In this document: positions 13,076 through 24,205 of the stretch, piece by piece
Layout: the number at the start of each line of letters is the position of its first letter
Position numbering within the stretch: position 1 is the stretch's first letter
NCBI GenBank assembly: GCA_009760855.2
Contig: WPIO01000201.1
Span: 308,103-372,102 of the forward strand
DNA: 64,000 nucleotides
From: Cristatella mucedo
Lineage: Eukaryota > Bryozoa > Phylactolaemata > Cristatellidae
Direction of reading: 5' to 3'
Program-made: the position numbers and the translations under genes
Notes under the pieces: generated by a model
The model's input: only the letters and a program-made list of their open reading frames with translations
Databases searched by the model: none
Told to the model about the DNA's origin: nothing

Positions 13076-13769
13076 ACAAAGACCGATTCTTCTTTAGCCT
13101 TGAATTTTACCCTACTCGATTTGATTCTACTGTACATGTGCTCAACTCATTTTTCTTTAGGTCTTTTGTTATTTTGGATGTCGTACTTCCACGTTTAGCT
13201 GATTGCACTTCACCTGAAGCATCACAGATGAGGCAGTGGCTACAATAGCAGTTGTTGCGGTTGATGTAGCAATATTATCAGGGAGTTAGCAACTACGGCA
13301 GCACCAGTACTGGCCGCAGTAGCCGACATTTGCTCACTACATTTGCTGATTTAGGCATCTTGATGAAAGTATGCTTTCAGATCCAGGCTTTTGAAAAGCT
13401 TAGTGATCACCTCTATTAACTCGGGACGGCACTCTCGTTGCTGACCCGGGGCCACATTGCTTGGGATCGTTCAACTGGCAGACACCTCGCAGGCCGGATG
13501 GTGCATGCCTGCTATCAATGGCTTTGCTTTAAGGTGCTAATTTCAATGCAGGCGGTGAGTTTGACCTGCTGTCCAGAGTTGTGTCAAAATTTAGCTAGGT
13601 ATGCACCCGACGGTTCGGCCGATACAATTAGAGTATGCGCCTTGATTTTATTGTCGGTGCCTTTGAGTGACAGCCGGTTGCTGCTCACTGTTTGAGGAGA
13701 CTGAAGGAAATTTCTCTGTAGCAAAGGTAAAGCTGAATATCTATGGCTTTGACCTGGATTATTCAACAT
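13076..13769. other. Unassigned spacer
   Basis: Only short ORFs without family resemblance. Both an 85-residue plus-strand frame and its antisense 61-residue frame near 13.6 kb look like chance. Confidence 0.35.
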
Positions 13770-13955
13770 AATCGCTGGTGCTCACTAATAACCATGTGAT
13801 TCATTTTTTTTGTTTATCAAGCATGGTTTTACTCACCATTCAATTGCATTTCTCTTTGCAGCAAATTAAATGCGCCTAGAGAGAGATTAAGTTCTCCAAG
13901 GGCGCTTTATCAAGTACATAATAATAATAATAATTATTATTATTATTACTGGTGG
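13770..13955 (+). mobile_element. LINE-A 3' end, 5'-truncated
   Basis: The last part of the 3' UTR (CAAGCATGGTTTTACTCACC) is followed by a good terminal hairpin and an AAT/ATT microsatellite tail. Confidence 0.85.
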
Positions 13956-14146
13956 TGATATAAGTTGGAAGTGACTTCCAGATTTTCTGGGTTATCGACC
14001 CGACTCTTTGATCGCCAAAAGGTTGGGCAAGATTGGGCATCAGATGCTGCCAACGGGTTCAGCTCTGGATTCCACCACTTTCTGCTATCTGGTCGCTTTT
14101 GACTTCGCACTTCCTCTCGGTTGCCGGCCTCTGTCACGTTTGGCTA

Positions 14147-14900
14147 TATGTAATGTATCTCCGTCTGTAAATCCGCAAAGTCACAAAGACCATGTGAGTG
14201 TTATGCAGGACGGTTTTGTATAGCCCGCAGCCCAAGCGGCTTTTGGTACTCATTCGGTGGCCAACAGACTTTGTCTCACGCAACACAGAAAAAGTGGGAA
14301 GCATAGCAGAGTCAAGAGAGCAGTTGAAGTAGTGAGTAGCATGGACTTAGCAGTTCGGGACCTCTGGAAAGGATGAGTAGTTGTCGTTGCCTAAGGATTT
14401 TGGAAGCGAATTCCACAGACTAGGACCTGCACAGCTACACCTTCTGTCACCAACGGCCTTTAAGCAGAGGAATAAAACGGCTAATTTATTGTCCTCACAC
14501 GACCTGAAGGCGCGAAAAGGCTGAAACAGTTCAGCTAGGTACGAAGGAGCCAAGCCGTGGCGGGCCTTGTGAGTCATCGTAAGAACTTTGCTCTGTATCC
14601 GTTGCTCAATGTTCATCCATCCTAGCTCTTTTAGCAAAGGAGATACACGCCCAAACCTCTGTGAATTGATGACTAGCCTTGCAGCCATATTTATATGGCT
14701 TCACTAACCGCTCTGGAAACCTTCTTGCAGCATTTATATAGTGCACAGACAGAGATGTAGACATCTAGGAATGATCTGCATAAATGTGTCATTCTTACTA
14801 TTAGTACTCTCCGCAGGGTATACGAAATTATGCTGAGCTGCCGACTCCACAAGCCCCACTTGGGCTGTGTAAGCTGCAACAGATACACTGTGGAGATACC
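14147..14900 (-). mobile_element. LINE-B, RT C-terminus and 3' UTR
   Basis: The reverse strand at 14347-14688 reads LARHGLAPSYLAELFQPF-type sequence, then AGPSLWNSLPKSLGND, typical of the RT C-terminus of another L2/CR1-like lineage. The 3' end reads out as CAGACGGAGATACATTACAT. It differs from LINE-A in its 3' UTR and lacks the AAAGCGCC hairpin. Similarity beyond 14690 is weak. Confidence 0.75.
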
Positions 14901-14972
14901 ATTTGGTAGCCCTAGCGAGCTACACCAGTTGAGTTAAATCCTCGCATGTCAATTTTTTCCTTGACTGCCCGT

Positions 14973-14973
14973 T

Positions 14974-15034
<61 letters not shown>
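14973..15034. repeat. (CT)n(AT)n compound microsatellite
   Basis: About 14 CT units run directly into about 17 AT units. A second compound tract of this type is at 35.3 kb. Confidence 0.97.
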
Positions 15035-15035
<1 letters not shown>

Positions 15036-15224
15036 TAAATCTTTATGTATGTATACACGTGCACACACACACATACACACAAAAACATATACTCACACAT
15101 CATAAATGTCGTCACTGGTCAGTTTTCTCAAGGTTTTTGATTACCTGTCAAGTGTTTATCCACATGTCTGCCTGATTGCCTCTTGTGAATTTTGTGGTGG
15201 TATCACTTTTGTTTGTGCTGTCAT

Positions 15225-15320
15225 TTTAATAAAATTAATACTGATAACACATTTAATAAAACGCCCTCAGAGAGCTCAATCTCTTTTTGGGCGCTTTAAA
15301 ATTGCTGCAATAGAAGTACG
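15225..15320 (-). mobile_element. LINE-A 3' tip
   Basis: AATAAAACGCCCTCAGAGAG and TTTTTGGGCGCTTTAAAATT mark the terminal hairpin, followed by the start of the 3' UTR (GCTGCAAT). Confidence 0.7.
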
Positions 15321-15739
15321 ATCGATCATGCTAGCGTCACTTTCTATCTGTGTTGTGTTGCTGTTTATTGTCGAGTCGGACTGATTATCTTGCTGTGAAT
15401 AGTAACTCCTAGTTAGGGATTTGGTTTTCATAGGGTGCTTTACAAGCCATAGGTTATTGCTAATATTATTATCCCCCGGGAGCTGGTAGCCTTTGTTCGT
15501 GCATCGTTGAGAAATACTCTGTTATACAATGTACAGCTACTCTCCTTTGACATGTGTCTTTGTTTTAATCAGGACTTAATCCAGCTTCATGTTGTTACTG
15601 AAAATAATCGAAAAGCCTATCGAAGACGCATACGATTTGCTGAGGTTGAGTCTAAACTTTTTATAGGCTAGCCTAGCATGAAAAATAAAAATTTAAAGGC
15701 TTAGCTCTCTCAATCAGCTGTGCAAGTATGTGTCGTGTA
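15321..15739. other. Unassigned spacer
   Basis: No gene or repeat recognised. ATTATTAT near 15465 may be the decayed tail of another LINE-A tip. Confidence 0.3.
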
Positions 15740-16530
15740 ATCTGCTCAAAACCTAGGTATTCTGTTCCAAATTTACCTCTCATTAGACGACCAGCACAGC
15801 TCCACATTCAAGTTTGTTTACTGTTCCCTGTATAACCTAGCAAAATTGTTGCAAAATTTCCGATGTGATTTTACATTAAAATTAGTCGCATGCATTGTAG
15901 ATATCGACTTCTGTGTCTAACTGTTCGATGGTCTACCGGGCTATGCAATCAGGTGCTTGAAATTGGTGAAAAAACTCAACAGCTAGGCATGCTTGGTGAG
16001 AGTTTCGAAAATGCCGTATCACTTTACTTTTTGCTGATCTGCACTGACTTCCAATCAAGCAGAGCATCGACTGTAAGGTTCTAATATTCACTTTTTGGTC
16101 CCTTCATTCGCTGATTCGAGCTTACCTAGCAAAAGTACTCCCATACCAGAGTGGGCATCGTTACCGATTGCTCTACTGAATCAAACCGTCAAGCCATACC
16201 TCGAATCTACTTCAACTCCTATGGAAATGTTGCCTTTTAGTTCGTATGCTCTCGAAGCCTGGAATTCATTCCGACTGTTGTCACGAAACTGACCCCGTGA
16301 CTTGACAATGGTAAAAAGGAGCTAGATGCCTACCCGTTTTGACAGAATTTGCTTGGTCCTTGTGATTTGTGTGTGTGTGTGTGTGTGTGTGCTTGTGTAT
16401 ACTGATACTGCGCATGTAGCCAATAATTAAATTATGCATACGGATAATGTGCATGTTACCACTAACCATATTGTGCATATTTACACTGTGCATGTTATTA
16501 CTATCATTTATGGTTGTGCTCTGTTTATGC
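15740..16530 (+). mobile_element. LINE-A, diverged, RT C-terminus and 3' UTR
   Basis: RT thumb and tail segments can be followed despite many stops. One landmark is SYALEAWNSFRLLSRN near 16240-16290, the counterpart of SYAPKAWNSL in other copies. A (GT)n of about 13 units lies in the 3' UTR at 16366-16391. It is tail to tail with the next copy. Confidence 0.65.
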
Positions 16531-16534
16531 CATG

Positions 16535-16760
16535 TGTAATAATAATAACATTACAATTGATATAGCGTCCTCCAAGAACTGAATCTCTTTTAGGCACTTT
16601 ACTTTGCTGAAAAATTAGCACGATCCATTAGTTAGTGGTAGTCTGCTGAATACACAATAATAATGACACGTGAGGGTGTGACATGCTCAGGGTCAGCATG
16701 CAAGTATGGTTAGTGGCAGTATGTACGGTGTTAGCACGCATAAGCATGCACCTATTTTTC
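16535..16760 (-). mobile_element. LINE-A 3' end, 5'-truncated
   Basis: An AAT tail, a decayed hairpin (GATATAGCGTCC, CTTTTAGGCACTTTA) and 3' UTR with the GTGACATGCTCAGGGTCAGC landmark. Confidence 0.7.
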
Positions 16761-16959
16761 AGTCGTCGAGGTTATACATTCTCGATTGCAAATAGCTGTG
16801 ACTTCAGCAAGCTGTTTAAAAAAGTTGAATGGACTGTTTTAAGTTGTTTTCATTACAATACACTCATATTCCTACTTAGTGCCTTGACTTACAGCATTCC
16901 TTGAGGATAACTTCTCAGCAGAGCAACAAGGACCTAATGCAGTGTGCTTGCCGGAAGAC

Positions 16960-17225
16960 CCGCTATCTACTGTAGATCATAATCGTATATAGCTGCTGTT
17001 ACTGCAATTTTCTCTGGTCAGGACTCGCTGCCCATATTGCCCTCAATCGTGTGCAATTGATGCAAATATCAGCTTGTCGTCTTTTACTTCGTCTACTTTA
17101 TAGCCACCCCCACCCACGAATTCTGTATGAGCATCACTTGTTTCTTGTGACAAAATATCGAATCCACTTCAAGATCTCTCAGCGGTAGCAGCTTTTGCTT
17201 CAACAGCCTGCATTAGCCTACCTAT
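16960..17225 (+). mobile_element. LINE RT C-terminal scrap (second lineage)
   Basis: The frame reads ALNRVQLMQISACRLLLRL and later RIHFKISQR, with ALAYLSA. This is the order seen in L2/CR1-type RT C-termini (LxRxQLxQNxAxRL..., xYRIxFKI..., APAYLS). It differs from LINE-A and may be LINE-B. Confidence 0.5.
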
Positions 17226-17229
17226 CTGC

Positions 17230-17568
17230 CTAAAATGTTTTGACCCACGTAAGTCGTGCATTTGATGCACGTTCTGGTTGAGGCCAGCGCAGGTCATAGG
17301 TCATAGCCGGCCATAGTGGCCATAATTGTTGCACTTGGAGCCGAAACTTGCAATTTTGAGCGCGCACATGATTCACTGGAATCCGGTTTGAGCTCACAAT
17401 CAGCAATTGAAAGTCGTCGCTTAGGAGCTCCGTGTCCAACAATATAGAAACAGCAGTCTCGACTTCTCCCACTGCGGGATCACTGTATCGACCATCTGAG
17501 ATTGCACAATCGCCAAAGGAGAGCGGTGGAGAGAGGTGATCGAGGCAAAGTTGTGCATTAAGGTTCAT
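17230..17568 (-). CDS. Unrecognised 112-residue ORF
   Basis: An ATG-initiated frame with low repeat content starts MNLNAQLCLDHLSPPLSF and contains AVSILLDTELLSDDFQLLIV. It lies between two LINE fragments. I recognise no domain. It may be a LINE scrap, an exon or chance. Confidence 0.2.
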   Translation of the reverse strand: MNLNAQLCLDHLSPPLSFGDCAISDGRYSDPAVGEVETAVSILLDTELLSDDFQLLIVSSNRIPVNHVRAQNCKFRLQVQQLWPLWPAMTYDLRWPQPERASNARLTWVKTF

Positions 17569-17664
17569 TCTTGATGCAGCTGGCCATCTCTAGCTTTCTA
17601 TTTGAAATTAAAGAGATCGCACACGATTGACTACCTCAACCGGATCAGCTTGCTAGGGGGCAAT

Positions 17665-18015
17665 GTACCTCGTGTATCTCTGTCTGTAACCCGACAAAGC
17701 CACAAAGACCATGTCGGTGTTAAGCAGGAGAGTTTTGTATAGTGCACTCACAGCCTTAGCAGCTTTTGATATGCGATCAGTAGCCATCAGACTTCATCTC
17801 ACTTAAAAAAGAGAATGTGGGAACCAGAGCAGAGTCAGGAGAGCAGTTGATGTAGTGTGTAGCATGGGAGCAGCAGCTCAGGACCACTGGAAAGGATGTA
17901 CGCCAGTCAGCAGCAGGTACGTAGTGGTCGTTGTCTAAGAATGGTGAAAGCAAGTTCCACACTCTAAAACCTATAGAGCTAAAGCTTCTGTTACCAACGG
18001 TCTTTAAGCAGGGTA
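17665..18015 (-). mobile_element. LINE-B 3' end
   Basis: Matches the LINE-B copies at 20.9 and 40.5 kb from the TATCTCTGTCTGTAACCC end through ACTCACAGCCTTAGCAGC to CAAGTTCCACACTCTAAAAC. The reverse strand codes for the W-N-L-L-S-P-F-L-D-N tail of RT. Confidence 0.8.
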
Positions 18016-18850
18016 GCTCATACCCAGTGCTACTTGTAGTGCAGGATGTGATCCAACGGCAGCGATGCAGTTTCTATCCTCACCTTTTCTTGCGAGCAGC
18101 CTCCCCGTGCTTCCGGATCGGCAATGGCTTTACTGCCCTCTTCCCAGTGGGCTTTTTCTTGATAACCACCTCTGCCACCATTCCATCCGGCGTTCAGTTG
18201 GGACACCAGCCGTTCGAAAGTGCAGACTCAATGTTGTACATGCTTCTACCAACCTGGGATGCTCTGCTAGCCTGCAGTCGCCCTTAAATATTCTACTGGC
18301 GTTTGATAGGCATACGCCCTGCTTCTCACTACAGGACTCACAGCCTGCCCAAAGAGCAAAGAGAGGAGAACAGCTTGCGCAGACTAACTGTGACCGTCGA
18401 ATTCAAAGCATTCATGGAGGACGTGACTTAAATCATGCCATTCCAAGTGTCGGAGGTGCCGCATAGTGGCTTAAAGCTGTAAGCAAATCTTAGTGCACTT
18501 TTGATTCTGCTCATCTCTACGTTTTTGCTTTGTATTTTATTTTATGCTCTTTCCTTCGCCACTTTACTTGTGAGTGACCATCGTGCTCAATAGGTCCTAG
18601 TAACCTAGTGCGCTGGAGGGAGTTCCGAGCGGACAGTTCGTTCTGTACCCACGGAGTGTCGCCTATCTGGGTGCGAGATTCTTGAAACCTTTACAGAGCT
18701 TGCTCGTTAAGCACACTGTGGCATCGTAACGAGTTTCAGTGCACAGTGGCGAGTAAGTTAATGGCTGATTAGTTAGCTGCAAATGTGACTGAGTTGAAGT
18801 AAGTTCCCTTAGTGTTTAGTCTGTCTGGCATGCCTCTGTCAGTTCGCTGC
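18016..18850. other. Unassigned, with a 133-residue ORF at 18065-18466 (+)
   Basis: The plus-strand frame 18065-18466 contains SIRRSVGTPAVRKCRLNVVH and ends NHAIPSVGGAA. An overlapping frame at 17931-18287 is its shadow or the reverse. No domain is recognised. Being next to LINE-B, it could be upstream LINE coding on another strand, but I cannot show homology. Confidence 0.2.
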
Positions 18851-18854
18851 ATAA

Positions 18855-19070
18855 TGATAATAATAATAATAATGATAATGACGCATTTGATCAAGGTCCC
18901 TCAGCTAACTCAATCTCTTGCTAGGGGCTTTACAGTTGCTGCAAAGGAAGCATGATCGAATAGTTAGCATGCTCAATAAACAACAAGAATGACATACTGT
19001 TGACACTCACAGTGTCATCATGTTTATGTGGTAAGTGGCAGCATGCAACAAAGTCAGCAGGCACATTAAG
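18855..19070 (-). mobile_element. LINE-A 3' end, 5'-truncated
   Basis: A mixed AAT/GAT tail, a diverged hairpin (GGTCCCTCAGCTAACTCAAT, GCTAGGGGCTTTA) and 3' UTR with the GTGGCAGCATGCA landmark. Confidence 0.75.
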
Positions 19071-19074
19071 GCCT

Positions 19075-19230
19075 TCGCGTCAGTTTCCTTGCTGTGTGTA
19101 CACCTCTTTGATTCTGTCTTTCTCACTTTGTTCTCTCCCTTCTCTGAAATCACTCTCTCTTCTTTCTCTGTCTCTGTCTTTGTCTCCGTCTCTGTCTCAT
19201 TCTCTCTGTCTTTCTCTTTCTGCATCTCTT
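19075..19230. repeat. Pyrimidine-rich (TCTCTG)n-like low complexity
   Basis: Degenerate TCTCTGTCTTTGTCTCCGTC repeats. The Ser/Leu-rich ORFs over it are repeat artefacts. Confidence 0.8.
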
Positions 19231-19824
19231 CTGTTAATCACTGCTATTTATCTCGGCTGTATTTCTCTTTTCGTGTGCACTTCAAAGCACACACTTATAT
19301 GGATGCACGCACATGCATACACACACATCACGACCAGCATGGCAACCATGGCCCCGATAACCACGACCACCACGACCTCCACCAAGTACATACATTTCTC
19401 TGCTTACGCTTCATTTGCCACCTCCCACGTATTTTGTGCTTCTTGCTCTTTCTTCTGCTCCTTAGCCTTTTTCCGGTTGCTGTATTTTTTGAGAATTTCC
19501 ATTGTGCCTTTAGTTGTTGACACATGTTATTGGTCTTGACTAATACTTTATTCTCTTTTATATTCAACGTAGACTGCTTGGCAACGCGATGATCTGGCTT
19601 CTAAGAGCACCAACGATCAATTATCGAAGCCTTTTTTATTTTGTTTTGATCATTCTGGAGCAGCACTTTAAGTGGACCTTGGCAATTAGTCGAGGATTAC
19701 AGCAGCTATGTACTAACATAATGAATGTCGTTGATGCAACTCTAATTTCCCCTGCACTAAAGATATACACAATAATAATAATAGTGATAATAAAGCACAT
19801 TTGTGTGATACTCAAACGTAACTG
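19231..19824. other. Unassigned spacer
   Basis: No recognisable gene. A short CACGACCACCACGACC stretch near 19360 gives spurious His/Thr-rich frames. An ATA/AATA run near 19770 precedes the SINE. Confidence 0.35.
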
Positions 19825-20008
19825 GTGAGCCGTGATGACACACTAGGTAAGGTGGCTGCTTCTCATGATCTGGATCCCGAGGTCGTAGGTTCCAATCCAT
19901 CGGTGGGCGATCGTTTATTACCGCTGCAAGTGATAGTGGTAGCCAAAAAGGGACTTCTGTCACTATGCAAAAGAAGCGGTCAAATCTGCTAATTTAGTAT
20001 AGCCAAAT
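19825..20008 (+). mobile_element. SINE-A (tRNA-derived)
   Basis: The head GTGAGCCGTGATGACACACT followed by AGGTAAGG resembles a pol III A box (TRGCNNAGYNGG-like). GTAGGTTCCAATCC is the B-box region. The body has GCAAGTGATAGTGGTAGCC and ATGCAAAAGAAGCGGTCAAA, as in the other SINE-A copies. Confidence 0.8.
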
Positions 20009-20109
20009 CTTTTTTTGGGCACGGTACGTGCAATAAAGATGAAGCATGTGTATTGATTAGTGACAACATTCTCAAATTTAGCATGCTTAAACACTCAAGA
20101 AAGAAATCT

Positions 20110-20205
20110 AAGTAGATAATGATAATAATAATACACTTGACAAAGTGCCCTCAGAGAACTCAATCTCTCTCTGGTCGCTTTATATTTGAGAGCAAATACT
20201 GCTGC
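20110..20205 (-). mobile_element. LINE-A 3' tip
   Basis: A GAT/AAT tail, then CTTGACAAAGTGCCCTCAGA and the right stem, followed by a short 3' UTR remnant. Confidence 0.7.
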
Positions 20206-20459
20206 AAACGTGCAGATTTTCAATGTCTATACATTTCACAAATTTAGGGGATGTGTATATTTCAGTTGGTAGTGAGCATTGGGCTTTGTGAGCATTTGAA
20301 CTCTGAGCCAAAGTAAAAGCAGGCCGTGAAGGAGTAAACCATAAACCGGAGCATCATCCACGAGACAGGAAAACAACTGCGATAGGATTCGAACACTTTC
20401 AGAACGTCTTTCCGAGAGGTAGGCCTGGGAAAGGGAACGAGTGCTTAAAATCAACGAGC
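20206..20459. other. Unassigned spacer
   Basis: Nothing firm. A CAGTTGGTAGTGAGCATTGG near 20263 resembles a tRNA A box, but no matching T-arm follows at the expected distance. Confidence 0.3.
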
Positions 20460-20585
20460 CACATTAGTTTGGACCGGATTCAATGTGCTAGCCTTCAACG
20501 ACTATTGTCGTGGGCTCCAGCCCTGTGGCCAATACCAAGCACCTGGATCGTATTAGGTTTTCTTAGGATACTATATAAACTGTAA
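20460..20585 (+). mobile_element. SINE-C (tRNA-like head, L2-like tail)
   Basis: GTCGTGGGCTCCAGCCC resembles a tRNA T-arm (B box). AAGCACCTGGATCG and GGATACTATATAAA follow, a pattern like the 3' end of an L2-type LINE. The same arrangement occurs at 39.5 and 40.26 kb. Confidence 0.5.
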
Positions 20586-20589
20586 ACAT

Positions 20590-20632
20590 ATGCTAGCTGA
20601 TTTAACAGCATCTTTTTGTATAGCGACGAAAG
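20590..20632 (-). mobile_element. SINE-A tail fragment
   Basis: CTAGCTGATTTAACAGCATC and TTTTTGTATAGCGACGAAAG match the 3' part of reverse SINE-A copies (38.39, 55.35 kb). The rest is missing. Confidence 0.55.
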
Positions 20633-20884
20633 TAGATTAAAAAAATCAAGTTCTCTAGAGGTGCCGTACGAATGCGTTATTGGTAATTATTCATATTAGG
20701 TGATGAACTACCAGACTGGCCTGCTCAGCCTCCCTTCGCCACAGTCAAGCCTTTAGCTAAAGCCTGCCGCCGCCCAAGCGTTCTCTATTGTACGTCTTAA
20801 TTACAACGATCGGCAGCTGTCGGCATGAAGAGATGCACAGACACGTTCTGCTCGCAGGTAGCACTGGTGTAAAAGGAAAGCTTA

Positions 20885-21325
20885 GCAGTGTATGTATGTA
20901 TCTCCGTCAGTAACTCCACAAAGTCATAAAGACCGTGTGGGTGTTACGCAGGAGAGTTTTGTATAGCACACTCACAGCCTAAGCGGCTTTCGGTACGAAT
21001 TCGGTAGCCAACAGACTTCGTCTCACGCAACAAAGAGAAAGTGGGAAGCATAGCAGAGTTAGGAGAGCAGTTGAGGTAGTGAGTAGCATAGAAGTAGCAG
21101 TTCAGGACCGCAGAAAAAGATGTGCCATAGTCGGCAGTTGGAGAGTAGATGTCGTTTCGCAAGAATTGTGGAAGCGAGTTCCACAGTCTAGGACCTGCAG
21201 AGCTAAAGCTTCTGTCGCCAACTGTCTGTAAGCGGAGGAATGGGGCAGCTAATTTATTGTCCACACAGGACCTGAGGGCGCGAACCGGCTGAAACAGATG
21301 CAGCATTTCATGTGCGATCACTTTG
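20885..21325 (-). mobile_element. LINE-B 3' end, best-preserved copy
   Basis: Begins with GTATGTATGTATCTCCGTCA. The reverse strand 20944-21321 is open for 125 residues and contains SSAGPRLWNSLPQFLRNDIY, the conserved end of the RT. AATTTATTGTCCACACAGGA and GGCTGAAACAG mark the upstream end. Nearly identical to the insertion at 40.5 kb, so probably one of the younger LINE-B copies. Confidence 0.85.
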
Positions 21326-21792
21326 ATGCGATCACTTACATTCTTACTGAACAGTGTAAAAACTATTGTTGTGCATTGCTCATAACAACACGGAGTACAG
21401 TCAGAAACTTTATGGATTTAGGACACTGCTCTAGCAGTAAATAATTAGTAAGCCAGCCACTACGAGTGATTGCATGAAATTAGGTGGGCAACAACAGTCT
21501 TCAAACCACAGGCTTTGAAAACTTGACATAATTTGCTCTTTTTTTCTTGTAAATCTGAAGGTGCTTGTTTGTGATCAAATTTCCTATGACCACTTAAAAA
21601 ATTCAAGATAGGTAAAGGAATGCGGCCTCGATCTCATAAGAGCATCCTGAGCTTCGAAGATGGTTGTCTTTACTGGTCGTGCAATATTGGATGCGCAAAC
21701 GCGGGTTTATGCAAAAGCTACAAAGTTAAATTAAAGTAGCAATACCCTGCAACTTGGGAGTGACCTGGCAGTAGATCAGATGCAAGAATTAT
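21326..21792. other. Unassigned spacer
   Basis: No gene, RNA or repeat recognised. Confidence 0.4.
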
Positions 21793-21957
21793 AGCTTATT
21801 CAAGCAGCCCCTTCTTGTAGAAAGACAGAAGAGCCTTCAAGGCCGTCACCATCACCTGCACCATCATTAGAGGATCACCCAAGACAGGATTTAAGCTCAC
21901 GGCCTCAACACCGAGGTAGGGACGAGCGGCTGCCTTACCTACTGTGCTATCAGTACG
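21793..21957 (-). mobile_element. SINE-A
   Basis: Reverse-strand order is complete: tail (AGCTTATTCAAGCAGCCCC), body (CCGTCACCATCACCTGCACC), a decayed B-box region, and the head GCTGCCTTACCTACTGTGCT. Confidence 0.7.
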
Positions 21958-22010
21958 ACATAAAGCCGATGGTGTATATTTACATATGTAATACTGCTAT
22001 TCACTTGCAG

Positions 22011-22324
22011 TCCCAGTCGTGGCATAACCGGTTGGCTTTCTTTGTGACATTTGCTGTGTCCATTCTAGGGGTTTGCATTGGTTGTCTTGATCGGGTTGTG
22101 TTTTACGCCCCATCCCTGTACCGATAGGTTTTGAGGGGAAAGTGAGGGCTGCTGCTATTGTCTTGGGAGCAATTCTCGCTGTGCCCGTCTTGCTTGTTGT
22201 GCTGATGCTGTACCACAGCCACGACTGTGACGTAACCATTGAGGCTGCATGCTTTGACAGGTTTTGGGTGTCAAGCTACACAAACCCCAGATGCAGAGCC
22301 TCTGGTAATACCACCGTGCAATAG
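22011..22324 (+). CDS. Possible host exon or pseudogene, two hydrophobic segments
   Basis: A splice-acceptor-like CTGCTATTCACTTGCAG ends at 22010. The next frame (22011-22127) is open for 38 residues and includes LAFFVTFAVSILGVCIG. An overlapping second frame (22091-22324) includes RAAAIVLGAILAVPVLLVVL, then a Cys-containing polar part (HDCDVTIEAACFD). Both stretches look like membrane segments. One frame change near 22.1 kb would join them. It does not match any repeat here. It could be a decayed exon, two exons or chance. No family is recognised. Confidence 0.3.
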
Positions 22325-22609
22325 AATCTAGCAAAAACTCGTCTATAAGCACCTTGAAATCGAGTGAGATATGCAGCAGCTGCACCAGCAATGCTGCCGA
22401 TGAAAGCTGCTCGTCATGCATAGGCTAGGCATGCCTGAGCCCCAATGTGGTCACTGTGCTTCTTTCGCCTGATGCCGTTTGACGTTAGCCTGGACGGTGG
22501 CAGCTGTACAAGATTTTCAATGTTTGACTTGGCTACCATTGATTAAGGGCTTTTGAGTTACCGAAGTAAGTTGATACTAGCCATTTTTATCACATTCCCA
22601 CTGCCCTGC
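22325..22609. other. Unassigned spacer
   Basis: No feature recognised. Confidence 0.35.
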
Positions 22610-24205
22610 TTATATGATGCTTAGATCTGCTGTTTATACTTAGTCTCAGGTTATGTCCATGCGCCTTCGAAACGGGCAGTTTTTAGGCCAGTAATAAAGA
22701 AAGCAACGGTAGGCCAAGACCATTTGAGCAGTTTTCGCCCATTCTCTATATTCCTGCTCCCACCGAACACACTAGAGCGAGTTGTGGTACACATACTGAA
22801 CTATATTAAGACTGCAAAACTAGCAAGTAAGTTCTAGTCTGGGTTTCTATATAATCAATCCACCGAGTCAGCATTGTTTAGGGTGTATTGTGTACGTTCT
22901 AAGGAATGAAGACTTGGATAGAGTGTCTCTGCTTGGTGAGCTTGATCTTTAGGTGGTGCTTGATACTAACGATCACAAAACCCCTTCTTCTGTGCATCTC
23001 ATTTCGCGTGGGCATCACTAGCACTGTGCTGCAATGGTTCACGTCCTATCTTAGCGGGAGACTGCAGAGTATTAGTGTGAATGGACAAAGATCATCCGAG
23101 GAGTCACTTAAGTGTGGGAAACCTCAGTGTTTGGTTTTCTTTCTTTAATTTTACACTTCATGTAGCCAATGTGATTGCCATGCACAATCTATGCCTTCAC
23201 TTTTATGCGAATGAAACCCAGCTGTATCTTTGGTTTGATGCTTCCCAGTCCTCCAGCACGTCGAATCCTCTCACGTTCCTTGCTGAAATAATTGAGGACG
23301 TTTGCACTTAGATGTCAGCACACTTTTCTAAATTGATTGGTGATACAACCAATCTACTAGTTAAGGGAAACCAAGTGCTATTGAGAAATTGAAAAAAAAT
23401 ACTCTGTCAGTATATCTCCTGATGAATCTGCATGTAATCCAAGTGTCCGGTTTGGTAGTAATCAATATTTGTAGACCACATCTGGTCGGTATTCAAGTCA
23501 GCCTTCTTGCAGCCTCATATCGTTGCTAAAATTTGGAATCGCTTAGACATAGATACTATATCTAACCTTGTCTATTCATTGGTGACATCATGTCCTGACT
23601 TCCGTAACTCACTGCTTGCTTGCCTTCCAGCATGGGCAATCAGGCACTTGCAATCGGTGAAAGAATCTGCAGATAAGCTTGTCTGTCGTCGGCAGACCAG
23701 AGCCATATTGAACTATTTCACCCTGACCCTCTCTTGCTCCCAATCAACCAGACTATCGACTTAAAAGGTGTTTCATTTACTTTTAGGTCCCTTCATTCCA
23801 TGGCTCCAACCTATGAAGCAAAAATACTCTGCCACCAGGCCAAGAATCGCACAGCATGCCATTCCGTCTGGAATATTTTAGCTATACCTCGTACGATACT
23901 CAAAACCGTTCGATGGCTAACTTTGGATCGTATACTCCCAAAGCAGGCACCTCACTCGCCACACATGTTACGTCATCCACGATATTTAAAAAGCATCCCA
24001 AAATACCCCAGTTCTATACAGCATTTATTCGGACCAAAGTATCAATTATCCTTAGGGCCTATATTTATCGTAACATCGTGCCTGGTGCATGCGGATGGAT
24101 ATTACTGCCTATCATTTAGTGATTCTTTCTATGTAGCATTTAAAAAATAACTAGTAAGAGATTTTTTTCTTATAGGGCACTCTACAAATCTATTAGAATT
24201 ATTAT
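22610..24205 (+). mobile_element. LINE-A, RT to 3' tail
   Basis: Early RT is visible near 22650-22810 (CATGCGCCTTCGAAACGGGC is the counterpart of a conserved VPAPFK-A-V segment). SYLSGRLQSISVNGQRSSEE (23041-23100) and FYANETQLYLWF follow. The YADD box appears as YANE, so the catalytic motif is lost. The C-terminus, 3' UTR and an ATTATTATTATTA tail follow. It shares its downstream flank with the copy at 26.5 kb. Confidence 0.88.
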
